Shown: positions 1 to 5,631 of the stretch, in pieces | Position numbering within the stretch: position 1 is the stretch's first letter | How the letters are laid out: every line of letters starts with the position of its first letter | Assembly (NCBI RefSeq): GCF_000273375.1 | Contig: NZ_CM001557.1 | Span: forward strand, 1,568,984-1,578,820 | DNA length: 9,837 nucleotides | Source: Bartonella birtlesii IBS 325 | Lineage (GTDB): Bacteria; Pseudomonadota; Alphaproteobacteria; Rhizobiales; Rhizobiaceae | Direction: 5' to 3' | Position numbers and translations under genes: made by a program | The notes under the pieces: model-generated | The model's input: only the letters and a program-made list of their open reading frames with translations | Database searches by the model: none | Told to the model about the DNA's origin: nothing

Positions 1-339
1 CTTTAATCACTCATTTGAATGAGAGAGCCTATAAACGCTTTTCGTTGCTATCAAACGTATCAAACAAATCAAAACGCTTGGTAGCTTTAACAAAACGGTT
101 TTTACATTTACAAGCATTGGTTTTTAAAACAATCTCTCATAAGGCAATAAACAACCGCTTTTATAAAATGTAAGGTTTTCAAAATTTTGCTCTGCTGTGA
201 AAGCTATAGCCTAGGTTTACTCATAAGCGTATTTTTACTTTTCATTAAAACCTAATTTCTTTGCAAATTAACCAGCTCAATTTTGAGTTCGTTAACTTTA
301 GAATAGAACATTTCTAACTTAGTATTATTAAATAAGTAC

Positions 340-368
340 TTGAAATTATACCTATATAGGTATATTAA
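340..368 (+). promoter_or_regulatory. Promoter of toxin-antitoxin module 1
   Basis: A TTGAAA -35 box (340-345) is followed after 17 bases by TATTAA (363-368), close to the sigma-70 consensus. Transcription would begin around 374-376, at or beside the ATG at 374. No Shine-Dalgarno sequence precedes that ATG (the bases before it are only A and T), so the toxin mRNA may be leaderless or nearly so. The boxes were assigned by eye. Other registers of the TATA-rich stretch are possible. Confidence 0.5.
347..364. promoter_or_regulatory. 18-bp perfect palindrome, probable autoregulation operator
   Basis: TATACCTATATAGGTATA reads identically on both strands and lies between the -35 and -10 boxes of module 1, overlapping the first two bases of the -10 box. 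Palindromes in the promoter of a toxin-antitoxin operon are normally bound by the helix-turn-helix antitoxin or the toxin-antitoxin complex, giving negative autoregulation. That role is inferred here. The nine-base half-site containing a central CC/GG pair makes it less likely to be chance than plain TA repeats. Confidence 0.55.
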
Positions 369-373
369 TAATT

Positions 374-724
374 ATGGGTAAAATAAAACGTATCATATGG
401 CTTGGATCTTCACTCAAAGATATAAAAAGTCTTCCTAGTCTTATTCAACAAAGGATTGGTTATGCTCTTTATCTTGCTCAGATAGGAGATAAAGGAGAAA
501 ATGTTAAGGTTCTCAAGGGGTTTGGATCTGCCAATGTTCTAGAAATTATTGAACGTGATATTCAAGGAACTTATCGCGCTGTTTATACGGTAAAATATAA
601 AAAATCTCTTTACGTGTTGCATTGTTTTCAGAAAAAATCGACCCATGGTATTGCAACGCCAAAACCAGACATAAATCTGATTAAAGAACGTCTCAAGTTA
701 GCAGAACAATTAGAAGGGAATTAA
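374..724 (+). CDS. Toxin of RelE/HigB superfamily, phage Gp49-like (COG4679 type)
   Basis: This 116-residue protein matches the phage-derived Gp49-like branch of the RelE/HigB toxins, which are usually 105-125 residues and act as ribosome-dependent mRNA endonucleases or growth inhibitors in the cytoplasm. Visible family signatures in order are W9 followed by SSLKDIKSLP, the YALYLAQIGD segment near residues 31-40, LKGFGSANVLEI near 47-58, the GTYRAVYTV core strand near 65-73, VLHCFQKKSTHGIATP near 81-96, and a final helix with IKERLKLAEQL. The likely catalytic basic residues (the R in TYRAVY and the KK of FQKKS) are all present, so the toxin looks intact. The start at 374 is the first ATG. It has no ribosome binding site but fits the predicted transcription start. 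The partner antitoxin follows one base after the stop but is frameshifted, which is paradoxical for an active toxin. The family call is firm; the biochemical activity is inferred. Confidence 0.85.
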   Translation: MGKIKRIIWLGSSLKDIKSLPSLIQQRIGYALYLAQIGDKGENVKVLKGFGSANVLEIIERDIQGTYRAVYTVKYKKSLYVLHCFQKKSTHGIATPKPDINLIKERLKLAEQLEGN

Positions 725-725
725 A

Positions 726-1048
726 ATGGTCAATATTTTTCACGGTAGTTCCAATGTTTATGAGGATCTTGGCTTTTCTGATTCCAGAGAGATGCTTATC
801 AAAGCACAACTTGCTCATAAGATTAGTCAAATTCTTAAAGAAAAAACTTAACACAAAAGCAAGCTAGTCAACTTTTAAAAATGACGCAACCCAAATTGTC
901 TAAACTTTTAAGTGGAGAATTTCGAGGGATTAGTGAAATGAAAATGCTTGAGTGTTTGGCAAAATTGGGAAATGATATCAAAATTGTTGTAAGTTCAGAA
1001 AAAGTTAAAACGCTTGAAGGACAATTTGAAGTTGTTTTTGCTTCTTAA
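726..1048 (+). pseudogene. XRE/helix-turn-helix antitoxin of module 1, frameshifted
   Basis: This gene starts one base after the toxin stop, with a good ribosome binding site (GAAGGGA, six to seven bases upstream). The first frame gives 41 residues (VYEDLGFSDSREMLIKAQLA, then a helix ending ILKEKT) and stops at 849-851. The rest of the family's protein continues without a break in the -1 frame from about 845: NLTQKQASQLLKMTQPKLS, then KLLSGEFRGISEMKMLECLAK-like text and a beta-strand NDIKIVV, ending at TAA 1046-1048. Joined, it makes a typical antitoxin of about 107 residues with a helix-turn-helix of the HTH_37 kind. The break falls in a run of six A (841-846); seven A would restore the frame (GAA AAA AAC TTA). 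This is most simply a one-base deletion, but polymerase slippage on the A run could produce some full-length antitoxin. An internal ATG at 881 would lose the first helices of the fold. A sequencing error is also possible. Confidence 0.8.
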
Positions 1049-1118
1049 ACCTCTTTATAATTTGCTTTTTATGCTCTATTCATACATGGCAATCTTATGT
1101 AAAAAATGGTCAAATGAA

Positions 1119-1565
1119 TCATACATAAAAGTATGGATTCTTAAGTGGATTCTTATAAAATAATTGCAAACAACATATTGACTTTATTGTGTTTTTTGAT
1201 ATGATATCTCTTACACGGTCTAAGCTATTTTGGAGAGCGGCATTAAAAGACGGATTCTGTCCAATCATACCACCAGAAGCCACATGTCTAAGATTCATGG
1301 CTGCCGACGTTGGATTATAGATTGTATTCATCAAAGAGTGATTTTGATAATGATGAGGAATACTACCAAGACCACTAATGCCATAGCGCGTTTGATCACT
1401 TAACGGGGCAATACGAGGTCCCCAATAAACATTACCGCCAATCCCTGTATCATACATTTGATACGCATCCCTACCCCCACGCTTAAATACATTCTCCAGC
1501 CAAACGGGAGGAGCGCTTGTCTGCACCTGCTTGTGTTCTGTTGTTGCTGGTGTCTTACTCCCCAT
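1119..1565 (-). CDS. Probable internal virion / DNA-ejection protein, N-terminal part only (truncated)
   Basis: The best start is the ATG at 1565, one base after the stop of the upstream gene and preceded by GGAAGGAATT. An upstream in-frame ATG at 1604 would overlap that gene by 38 bases and is rejected. The 148-residue product begins MGSKTPATTEHKQ, then has PPVWLENVFKRGGRDAYQMY, a glycine-rich stretch with GGNVYWGPRIAPLSDQT, and GGMIGQNPSFNAALQNSLDRVRDI. This pattern recalls the N-terminal part of larger internal virion/ejection proteins of short-tailed phages, which normally run on as long helical proteins. Here the phage-like text stops at about position 1200 and the last 26 residues (SKNTIKSICC onward) are AT-rich, cysteine/tyrosine/asparagine-rich and unlike the rest, so the gene appears cut by a rearrangement. 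No continuation was found in the other minus-strand frames. Position after the gp13-like gene matches the T7 order (gp13 then gp14). Family assignment is tentative. Confidence 0.55.
   Translation of the reverse strand: MGSKTPATTEHKQVQTSAPPVWLENVFKRGGRDAYQMYDTGIGGNVYWGPRIAPLSDQTRYGISGLGSIPHHYQNHSLMNTIYNPTSAAMNLRHVASGGMIGQNPSFNAALQNSLDRVRDIISKNTIKSICCLQLFYKNPLKNPYFYV
1134..1155. repeat. Short direct repeat TGGATTCTTA (two copies, 12-bp period)
   Basis: TGGATTCTTA occurs at 1134-1143 and 1146-1155, inside the aberrant tail of the truncated virion gene, where it encodes the KNPLKNP-like text. Short repeats like this are common at deletion or insertion scars and may mark where the gene was cut, but ten bases in AT-rich DNA is weak evidence. 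Confidence 0.3.
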
Positions 1566-1566
1566 T

Positions 1567-1992
1567 TCATAATTCCTTCCTATAATAAAGCATAGATATG
1601 CCATAGCCTTGTTTGTCTAATACACGTTTCCAACCCAAACGCCCTAAAATCTCTATCTCAAAAGCACCATTCTCACGCGCCCAATCTTCTATAAATTTCA
1701 AATGATCAACCAAATCAAGAACGCCCTGGCCACTACATTCACAAATCAGGGCACGCTTCTTTCCTAAAACCGTCTGTTGTATCTGGGTCGTGAAAACTGC
1801 TAAAAATTGCTCGTCGTCATCTAAAATAAGCCATAACTGTTTCTGACCACTGCAAATGGCTTCAATGAGCTCTTGTAATGTGATTTCATGTTTGAAACGT
1901 TCTACATATACACAAAAGGACGAAATGATTTCTTCAAAATACGGCGCTATACGCTCCATAGCCCACGAAGACGTTAAAAAGACTTTTGCCAT
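1567..1992 (-). CDS. Phage gp13-like virion protein with acetyltransferase (GNAT-like) fold
   Basis: The 141-residue protein begins MAKVFLTSSWAMERIAPYFE. Its N-terminal half is helical and is followed by strand-rich text: LQELIEAICSGQKQLWLILDDDEQFLAVFTT, then the core ALICECSGQGVLDLVDHLKFIEDWARENGAFEIEI, and finally GRLGWKRVLDKQGYGISMLYY. An N-terminal region, a central substrate-access strand and a terminal 'GR.GW.R.L...GY' block are the pattern of the phage gp13-like acyltransferase family (T7 gp13, an internal virion protein needed during assembly). Its ATG overlaps the previous gene's stop by one base (TAATG), indicating translational coupling. Placement directly after the tail hub gene and before the ejection-type gene is exactly that of T7 gene 13. 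Real acetyltransferase activity is not implied, because the acetyl-CoA loop R/Q-x-x-G-x-G/A is not clearly visible. Confidence 0.65.
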   Translation of the reverse strand: MAKVFLTSSWAMERIAPYFEEIISSFCVYVERFKHEITLQELIEAICSGQKQLWLILDDDEQFLAVFTTQIQQTVLGKKRALICECSGQGVLDLVDHLKFIEDWARENGAFEIEILGRLGWKRVLDKQGYGISMLYYRKEL

Positions 1993-3452
1993 TACCCTCT
2001 GCCTAAAGGACGTAAATCCACATTAAAACCCGTAATCATCGTCCAACTTTCATTTGCAGGAATGCGTAATTTAAATCGATGATAACGATTACGCGAACGA
2101 CCATGATAGGCACTCGTAGCATAAGAACATACTCTTTCCTTGTGCCATGTGATCGGCGTCTGATTATTGCGAAGACGACGTTCTCCTATGCTTAAAAGCC
2201 CTTCTAGCGTATCAACCTCTGCAAACATCTTGGTGATAAAACTAAAACTCCCATCCGGTGCCCCCATCTCTTGCGAAACAACCGTTGCCTCCATAGGAGA
2301 TCCTGTAAAAACAATAAGATGATTTTGATCATCAAAAGCACCAAGCATTGGCGCGCCACTTTGCCAACGGGGGCTGTCTAAAGAAGCTGGTAATGCCTCA
2401 AGATTGATCGAGATCTCATCTAATTGTTCTAAAGTATAGCCTGTCGTAAACACTGAAAACAACGTGAAAGGCTCTCCTTGTATCGTTGACCATTTCTGCA
2501 AACCCCAATTATAAACAAAGGTGGTCTGCTCGTTATTGCCCCTTTTCAAGGACCAGTAAATCCGGTTATCAATGGGGTCTATAACTCCTTGCATCTGATC
2601 GAGAGCAAACTTATCAAATGTTTTAAAAACCGTTCTATCAACCTTTTCAAAGCCTATCGGTAAAAGTTGACCATCCAAACTCATCTGATAAAAACCACCA
2701 TCACCCGCAAAAAAAGCATCACTCCCTCGACAAGCTATAGAAGACGCACTGCGGGCTCCGCGCTTGTCTTGTATCTTTTGAAACGTAAACACAATCTTAG
2801 AACCCGGAACAAAATTTCCAGCATAAATAGCAGAACGCATGAAAATGAGGGGATTGGTAGATTCCGTAGACCCTTGAACATATTCTCCATCCGGAAAATC
2901 CTGAAAATCGCAATTTTTTTGCTTAACTGTCCAATGAGTTGCATCATCCAAACCTGACCAATGAATGCGATTAGGATTATCTGTCAATTGCATCAAACAA
3001 ACAAAAGGTCCCCAAACCTTCACCAAGCCTGCTTTCGGCGGATTGCCTCCTAATTCTTCAAAACGTTCGGAACTATGAAACTTAAAAACTTGCGGTTTAT
3101 CATTTTTATTCACCGCAATAACCATGTTTTTAAAAAGAGCAAACGACCATTGATTTTCCTCATCTGCACCATATGTCACACCACTTTGGCTAATGTCTTT
3201 CCAACCTTTCGTTTGGCTATCATAACTATAAAGCTTTTGCTTGCCCCCCACGATGATCTTAACACCATCCCCACTTCTAAACGCTATGCAACCCAATGGT
3301 TTCTCTTCCAAAGGAATCTTGGAAACAACCATTGCACTAGGCATGGGTATGTAACCACCATCTGCCGGTAAAACATTCACAAGGCTATCCGTAAAACTGC
3401 CGTTGGCAACCGCAACATCCGGTCTGTAATCGGCAATGGGAAAATAAACCAT
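1992..3452 (-). CDS. Tail hub / packaged-DNA stabilisation protein (P22 gp10-like, beta-propeller)
   Basis: The 486-residue protein is rich in short beta strands with repeated W/G/F turns: VKIIVGGKQKLYSYDSQTKGWKDIS, NQWSFALFKNMVIAVNKNDKPQVF, LVKVWGPFVCLMQLTDNPNRIHWS, then SSIACRGSDAFFAGDGGFYQMS, and IDPIDNRIYWSLKRG. These repeats are typical of the beta-propeller proteins that close the portal channel in short-tailed phages. P22 gp10 has 472 residues with a similar end, where an arginine-rich segment leads to a final strand; here it ends HRFKLRIPANESWTMITGF and a short tail. T7 gp12 is much longer (about 790), so the P22-like hub is the better comparison. The ATG at 3452 is one base past the stop of the adaptor gene, and the stop overlaps the next start. 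Inferred role: sealing the packaged genome and joining the tail spike or needle. No signal peptide or membrane segment. Confidence 0.72.
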   Translation of the reverse strand: MVYFPIADYRPDVAVANGSFTDSLVNVLPADGGYIPMPSAMVVSKIPLEEKPLGCIAFRSGDGVKIIVGGKQKLYSYDSQTKGWKDISQSGVTYGADEENQWSFALFKNMVIAVNKNDKPQVFKFHSSERFEELGGNPPKAGLVKVWGPFVCLMQLTDNPNRIHWSGLDDATHWTVKQKNCDFQDFPDGEYVQGSTESTNPLIFMRSAIYAGNFVPGSKIVFTFQKIQDKRGARSASSIACRGSDAFFAGDGGFYQMSLDGQLLPIGFEKVDRTVFKTFDKFALDQMQGVIDPIDNRIYWSLKRGNNEQTTFVYNWGLQKWSTIQGEPFTLFSVFTTGYTLEQLDEISINLEALPASLDSPRWQSGAPMLGAFDDQNHLIVFTGSPMEATVVSQEMGAPDGSFSFITKMFAEVDTLEGLLSIGERRLRNNQTPITWHKERVCSYATSAYHGRSRNRYHRFKLRIPANESWTMITGFNVDLRPLGRG

Positions 3453-3453
3453 G

Positions 3454-4161
3454 CTAAAAATCCGTTGGTATTATTCTGGTCACGTTATGACGTTGAGACG
3501 TCTCTGCACGCAATTCATGCAACTGTTCGTTAAAGTCATTGTAAGCTGCCGTTGCACAATCGGGGTCTTTCAAGATATTCTTGTAAAGTTCGTATTTTGC
3601 ACGCGCCTTAATCAAATCAAAGGCATGCACAAACCATGGATGCTCCTCATCAACACTCTCTATCTCTGATAAACGCAATGGAGAGAGAATGAGTTGAATC
3701 TGATAGGCTCTATCTGGTGTGGGATAAAGATGTAATTTCCTATCAAAATAACTGTAACAAACCGGCGTTCCTTGCTGCTCTGATGATAACAAAGGCTCTA
3801 AAGAAACATGGTCCTTACACTCCAATGCAAGCTTGTGATGTTGATCAGAACTCAGATAAACGTTTTTGATTTTAACAGCACTTTCGATATGGCTGGTAGT
3901 GCTTGCATCATAAACACCTTGTCCCGCCCGTGTCTCAAACACCACATCACGGCTTTCGTTAAAGTAAAAGGTCTCCCGTTCACAAAAACGAATGGCTGCA
4001 AAAATACTTTCTTGGATTTGATGAACATACTCATCCGCTATGTCATCAATCTCATCTTGAATGACCGACACTAAGTGCGAAAGTGTTCTCTTATGACGAT
4101 AAACATCTCGCTTTACTGGTATCGGTCCTCCTGTCCTTATCGTGATGTAGTGACGTGTCAT
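3454..4161 (-). CDS. Head-to-tail adaptor protein (P22 gp4 / T7 gp11-like)
   Basis: The 235-residue protein has a basic N terminus (MTRHYITIRTGG), then an alpha-helical segment with VSVIQDEIDDIADEYVHQIQESIFAAIRFCERETFYFNES that includes the characteristic 'AI.F.E...FYFNE' helix-strand junction of phage adaptors. A strand region follows, with RAGQGVYDASTT and CYSYFDRKLHLYPTPD; the 'Y...g..l.lyP.P' motif is shared by many adaptor proteins. The C-terminal helices are DLIKARAKYELYKNILKDPDCATAAYNDFNEQL and an ALRAET-like end. These proteins bind the portal as a ring and receive the hub protein. The start at 4161 has AAAGGT seven bases upstream. The gene lies 65 bases from the oppositely oriented toxin gene, so the usual junction with the decoration/capsid genes is interrupted. 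Confident of the adaptor role from sequence pattern and from position before the hub gene. Confidence 0.7.
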   Translation of the reverse strand: MTRHYITIRTGGPIPVKRDVYRHKRTLSHLVSVIQDEIDDIADEYVHQIQESIFAAIRFCERETFYFNESRDVVFETRAGQGVYDASTTSHIESAVKIKNVYLSSDQHHKLALECKDHVSLEPLLSSEQQGTPVCYSYFDRKLHLYPTPDRAYQIQLILSPLRLSEIESVDEEHPWFVHAFDLIKARAKYELYKNILKDPDCATAAYNDFNEQLHELRAETSQRHNVTRIIPTDF

Positions 4162-4191
4162 CAGAATACCTTTCAGTAAAAATTATTACTA

Positions 4192-4220
4192 TTGATATTA
4201 TGTATTTTGTGTAGTATAGT
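4192..4220 (+). promoter_or_regulatory. Sigma-70-like promoter of toxin-antitoxin module 2
   Basis: TTGATA (4192-4197) and TATAGT (4215-4220) are separated by exactly 17 bases, each one base off or close to consensus. The predicted transcription start is about 4226-4228, coinciding with the ATG at 4227. There is no Shine-Dalgarno sequence in front of this ATG. The arrangement suggests a leaderless toxin mRNA and strong dependence on this promoter, which faces against the surrounding late operon. Confidence 0.65.
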
Positions 4221-4226
4221 GCACTA
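4217..4226. promoter_or_regulatory. 10-bp perfect palindrome TAGTGCACTA, probable operator
   Basis: The palindrome covers most of the -10 box and ends at the base before the toxin ATG. Binding here by the helix-turn-helix antitoxin, alone or with toxin, would block RNA polymerase, the usual conditional autoregulation of such operons. Binding is inferred, as only the symmetry and position are visible. Confidence 0.5.
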
Positions 4227-4538
4227 ATGGTAGCAATAATAAAAACAACAGATGAATTCGATAACTGGTTAGAAAAGCTTAAAGACAGAAAAGCTGCTAA
4301 TATAATTCTTGCAAGGCTTCATAGAATTCGTTCAGGGCTTTTGGGTGATGCAAAGTTTTTTAATGGTATAGGTGAATTACGTATCCATTATGGTGCTGGT
4401 TACCGAATTTATTTTACAAAAAAAGGCGATAAAATCATTATATTGCTTTGTGGTGGTGACAAATCCACACAATCCAGTGATATTCAAAAAGCCTTATCTC
4501 TTTTAGAGGATCTTAAAAATGAAATTGAAAACCTTTAA
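4227..4538 (+). CDS. RelE-superfamily toxin, 'addiction module killer protein' type (TIGR02683)
   Basis: The 103-residue protein shows the complete signature of this toxin group in order: EFDNWLEKLKDRKAANIILARL near the N terminus, RIRSGLLGDAKFFNGIGELRI in the middle, HYGAGYRIYFTKKGDKIIILL, and GGDKSTQSSDIQKALSLL at the end. Length (usually about 95-105) is right and the conserved R of GYRIYF, the 'LGDAK' loop and the 'GGDKSTQ' motif are present, so it should be a functional ribosome-dependent mRNA interferase or similar inhibitor in the cytoplasm. It overlaps its antitoxin by 20 bases. It is encoded on the opposite strand to the phage structural genes on both sides, between the decoration and adaptor genes, so it is an insert ('moron') rather than part of the morphogenesis plan. 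Likely maintains the prophage in the host; that is inference. Confidence 0.88.
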   Translation: MVAIIKTTDEFDNWLEKLKDRKAANIILARLHRIRSGLLGDAKFFNGIGELRIHYGAGYRIYFTKKGDKIIILLCGGDKSTQSSDIQKALSLLEDLKNEIENL

Positions 4539-4803
4539 CTTTGAAAAACACCTCACAACACCAGAATCTCAAGAAGTCTTTTTAAATGAAGCCTTCAAAA
4601 CTGGTGATGCTGCTCATATAGCAGACGCCCTTGGTATTGTTGCACGTGCTCAAAATATGAGAGCCTTAGCAAAAGAAACCAATCGTGAACGCAGTGGTTT
4701 ATATCGCTCCTTAAGTAAAACTGGTGATCCTAAACTTTCTACCTTAGTCGCTGTCTTATCTGCCCTTAATTTGCAACTCTCTGTACAGTCTTCTACTTCA
4801 TAA
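4519..4803 (+). CDS. Antitoxin, HigA-like 'addiction module antidote protein' (TIGR02684)
   Basis: The 94-residue antitoxin begins MKLKTFNFEKHLTTPESQEV, has the family's 'FLNEAFKTGDAAHIADALGIVARAQNM' segment near residues 21-47, and then a helix-turn-helix: ALAKETNRERSGLYRSLSK with TGDPKLSTLVAVLSALNLQLSV. The arrangement (helix, 'LYR.LS', 'GdP.l.TL..vl.aL') is diagnostic. It would bind and neutralise the toxin made from the gene just upstream, and probably represses the operon at the palindrome by the -10 box. AGAGGA eight bases before the ATG at 4519 is a good ribosome binding site lying inside the toxin gene, so the antitoxin can be translated independently. This contrasts with the toxin, which lacks one, and would favour antitoxin synthesis. 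No break is visible. Confidence 0.87.
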   Translation: MKLKTFNFEKHLTTPESQEVFLNEAFKTGDAAHIADALGIVARAQNMRALAKETNRERSGLYRSLSKTGDPKLSTLVAVLSALNLQLSVQSSTS

Positions 4804-4805
4804 AC

Positions 4806-4835
4806 TGAGAGGGAGTTAATACATATCTCCCCTCA
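4806..4835. terminator. Hairpin between the convergent ends of module 2 and the decoration gene
   Basis: TGAG(A)GGGAG at 4806-4815 pairs with CTCCCCTCA at 4827-4835, giving nine pairs with one bulged A and an 11-base loop. It begins right after the antitoxin stop and ends three bases before the stop of the minus-strand decoration gene. Neither side has a clear run of T, so it is at best a weak or Rho-assisted terminator or an mRNA 3' end stabiliser. If it stopped minus-strand transcription it would cut off the tail genes, so complete termination in that direction is unlikely. Confidence 0.4.
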
Positions 4836-4838
4836 ATT

Positions 4839-5219
4839 TCAGTGATTGGTCACGAATTCAACGACTATACTTGCTTGACCAGCTTGTACCGTTTTGTCCG
4901 CTTTGGCATAAAGCGTGACCTCTTCATCATAAGGGACAAATTCCTTCTGATTGGTGGGCTTAACCTCTTTGACTGCTTGTTGTTTGATTTCCGCTTCACC
5001 AAACTCTGTCCCTCCAGCGGTGCTGCCTATTTTGACCTTAGCATCCGAAAACGCTGTCTTAACAAACACTTTAATTGAAGTAATCAAAGCCCCTCGGGGT
5101 AGCGTGCCTATTTTCAGAGCGTTTTCTTTATCTTCATAGCTAAAATTAAGCCGCAAAAAGCTTACCTGCTGGGTATGAAGATTTCTCCCTTGCAAGGGCT
5201 GTGGTAAATAATCTGCCAT
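4839..5219 (-). CDS. Probable capsid decoration / minor capsid protein, copy 2
   Basis: This 126-residue protein is 84/126 identical by my hand alignment to the gene immediately upstream (5231-5611), with no gaps. It begins MADYLPQPLQGRNLHTQQVS and ends VVEFVTNH. It has no signal peptide or membrane segment; the text alternates short strands (RGALITSIKVFVKTAF, KVKIGSTAGG) with loops, consistent with a small beta-rich protein. Position directly downstream of the major capsid gene is where head decoration or head-fibre proteins usually lie, and that is the only basis for the functional guess. A ribosome binding site GGGGATAAGAG precedes the ATG. The 11-base gap to the upstream copy means the pair is co-translated. 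Module 2 sits downstream in the opposite direction. Confidence 0.6.
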   Translation of the reverse strand: MADYLPQPLQGRNLHTQQVSFLRLNFSYEDKENALKIGTLPRGALITSIKVFVKTAFSDAKVKIGSTAGGTEFGEAEIKQQAVKEVKPTNQKEFVPYDEEVTLYAKADKTVQAGQASIVVEFVTNH

Positions 5220-5230
5220 CTCTTATCCCC

Positions 5231-5611
5231 TCAATGATTTGTCACGAATTGCACAACCACAATACATTCACCAGCATCAGTGGTTTTGTCTCGTGTTGCA
5301 TAAATGGTCATCTCCTTATCATCTGCAACAAAAGACTTTTGATCTGTTGGCGTAAAATCTTGCGTGCCTTGGGCTTTGATGTCCTTTTCACTGAACTCAT
5401 TGCCTCCATAGGTGCTACCTATCTTTAATTTTGCCTCAGAAAACGCGGTCTTGACAAAAGCCTTCATCGAAGTGATCAAAGCGCCACGAGGTAATATCCC
5501 TATTTTCTCCGTAAGATGCTTATCTTTATGAGAGATATTCAAACGTAAGAAACTCACCTGTTGGGTGTGAAGATTTCTCCCCTGTAGTGGAGGTGGTAAT
5601 TGATCTGCCAT
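5231..5611 (-). CDS. Probable capsid decoration / minor capsid protein, copy 1
   Basis: First of the tandem pair, 126 residues, starting MADQLPPPLQGRNLHTQQVS. It starts 20 bases after the capsid stop. Compared with copy 2, residues 1-73 are about 78% identical (57/73) and residues 74-126 only about 51% (27/53), while the ends FVTNH match exactly. That suggests a conserved shell-binding half and a more freely varying exposed half, which is inference. The very strong ribosome binding site AAGGAGG nine bases from the ATG suggests high-copy synthesis, as expected of a shell component. I do not recognise a named family; head decoration or fibre base is a guess from position. Confidence 0.62.
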   Translation of the reverse strand: MADQLPPPLQGRNLHTQQVSFLRLNISHKDKHLTEKIGILPRGALITSMKAFVKTAFSEAKLKIGSTYGGNEFSEKDIKAQGTQDFTPTDQKSFVADDKEMTIYATRDKTTDAGECIVVVQFVTNH

Positions 5612-5620
5612 ATCCTGTTT

Positions 5621-5627
5621 CCTCCTT
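5621..5627 (-). promoter_or_regulatory. Perfect Shine-Dalgarno sequence (AAGGAGG) of the first decoration gene
   Basis: AAGGAGG on the minus strand, nine bases before the ATG at 5611, is the strongest ribosome binding site in the window and lies in the short gap after the capsid stop. It implies independent, high-level initiation rather than simple coupling to capsid translation. Confidence 0.7.
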
Positions 5628-5631
5628 ATGA

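Larger units (their letters stand above)
1..373. other. AT-rich region without a convincing gene
   Basis: This stretch upstream of the first toxin gene is strongly AT-rich and broken by stops in all frames. The longest reading I found is a 36-codon minus-strand frame (117 to 7) with no ribosome binding site, which I do not call. Small inverted repeats occur (for example CTCAA and TTGAG two bases apart near 276-287), but they are of a size expected by chance in such sequence. The only supported content is the promoter/operator at 340-368. It may be decayed phage or host intergenic sequence beyond the structural cassette. Confidence 0.5.

Noticed and set aside
7..117. 36-codon minus-strand frame in the left-hand noncoding region
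   Set aside because: No ribosome binding site, AT-rich hydrophobic text without a recognisable motif, and too short to separate from chance. Homology in related genomes would be needed.
838..852. Programmed -1 ribosomal frameshift in the antitoxin gene
   Set aside because: In the reading frame the site is A AAA ACT, not a canonical X XXY YYZ heptamer, and no downstream pseudoknot or stem is evident. Homopolymer contraction or transcriptional slippage explains it more simply.
1120..1135. CATAC/GTATG hairpin at the end of the truncated virion gene as a terminator
   Set aside because: Only five A/T-rich pairs and no clean T run on either side; too weak to call.
1566..1604. Upstream start (ATG at 1604) for the truncated virion gene
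   Set aside because: It would overlap the gp13-like gene by 38 bases, add hydrophobic residues with cysteine unlike the rest, and lacks the good ribosome binding site found before 1565.
2667..3371. Plus-strand frames of 96 and 98 codons inside the hub gene
   Set aside because: They lie opposite a well-supported 486-codon phage gene, with basic, low-complexity text typical of antisense shadows.
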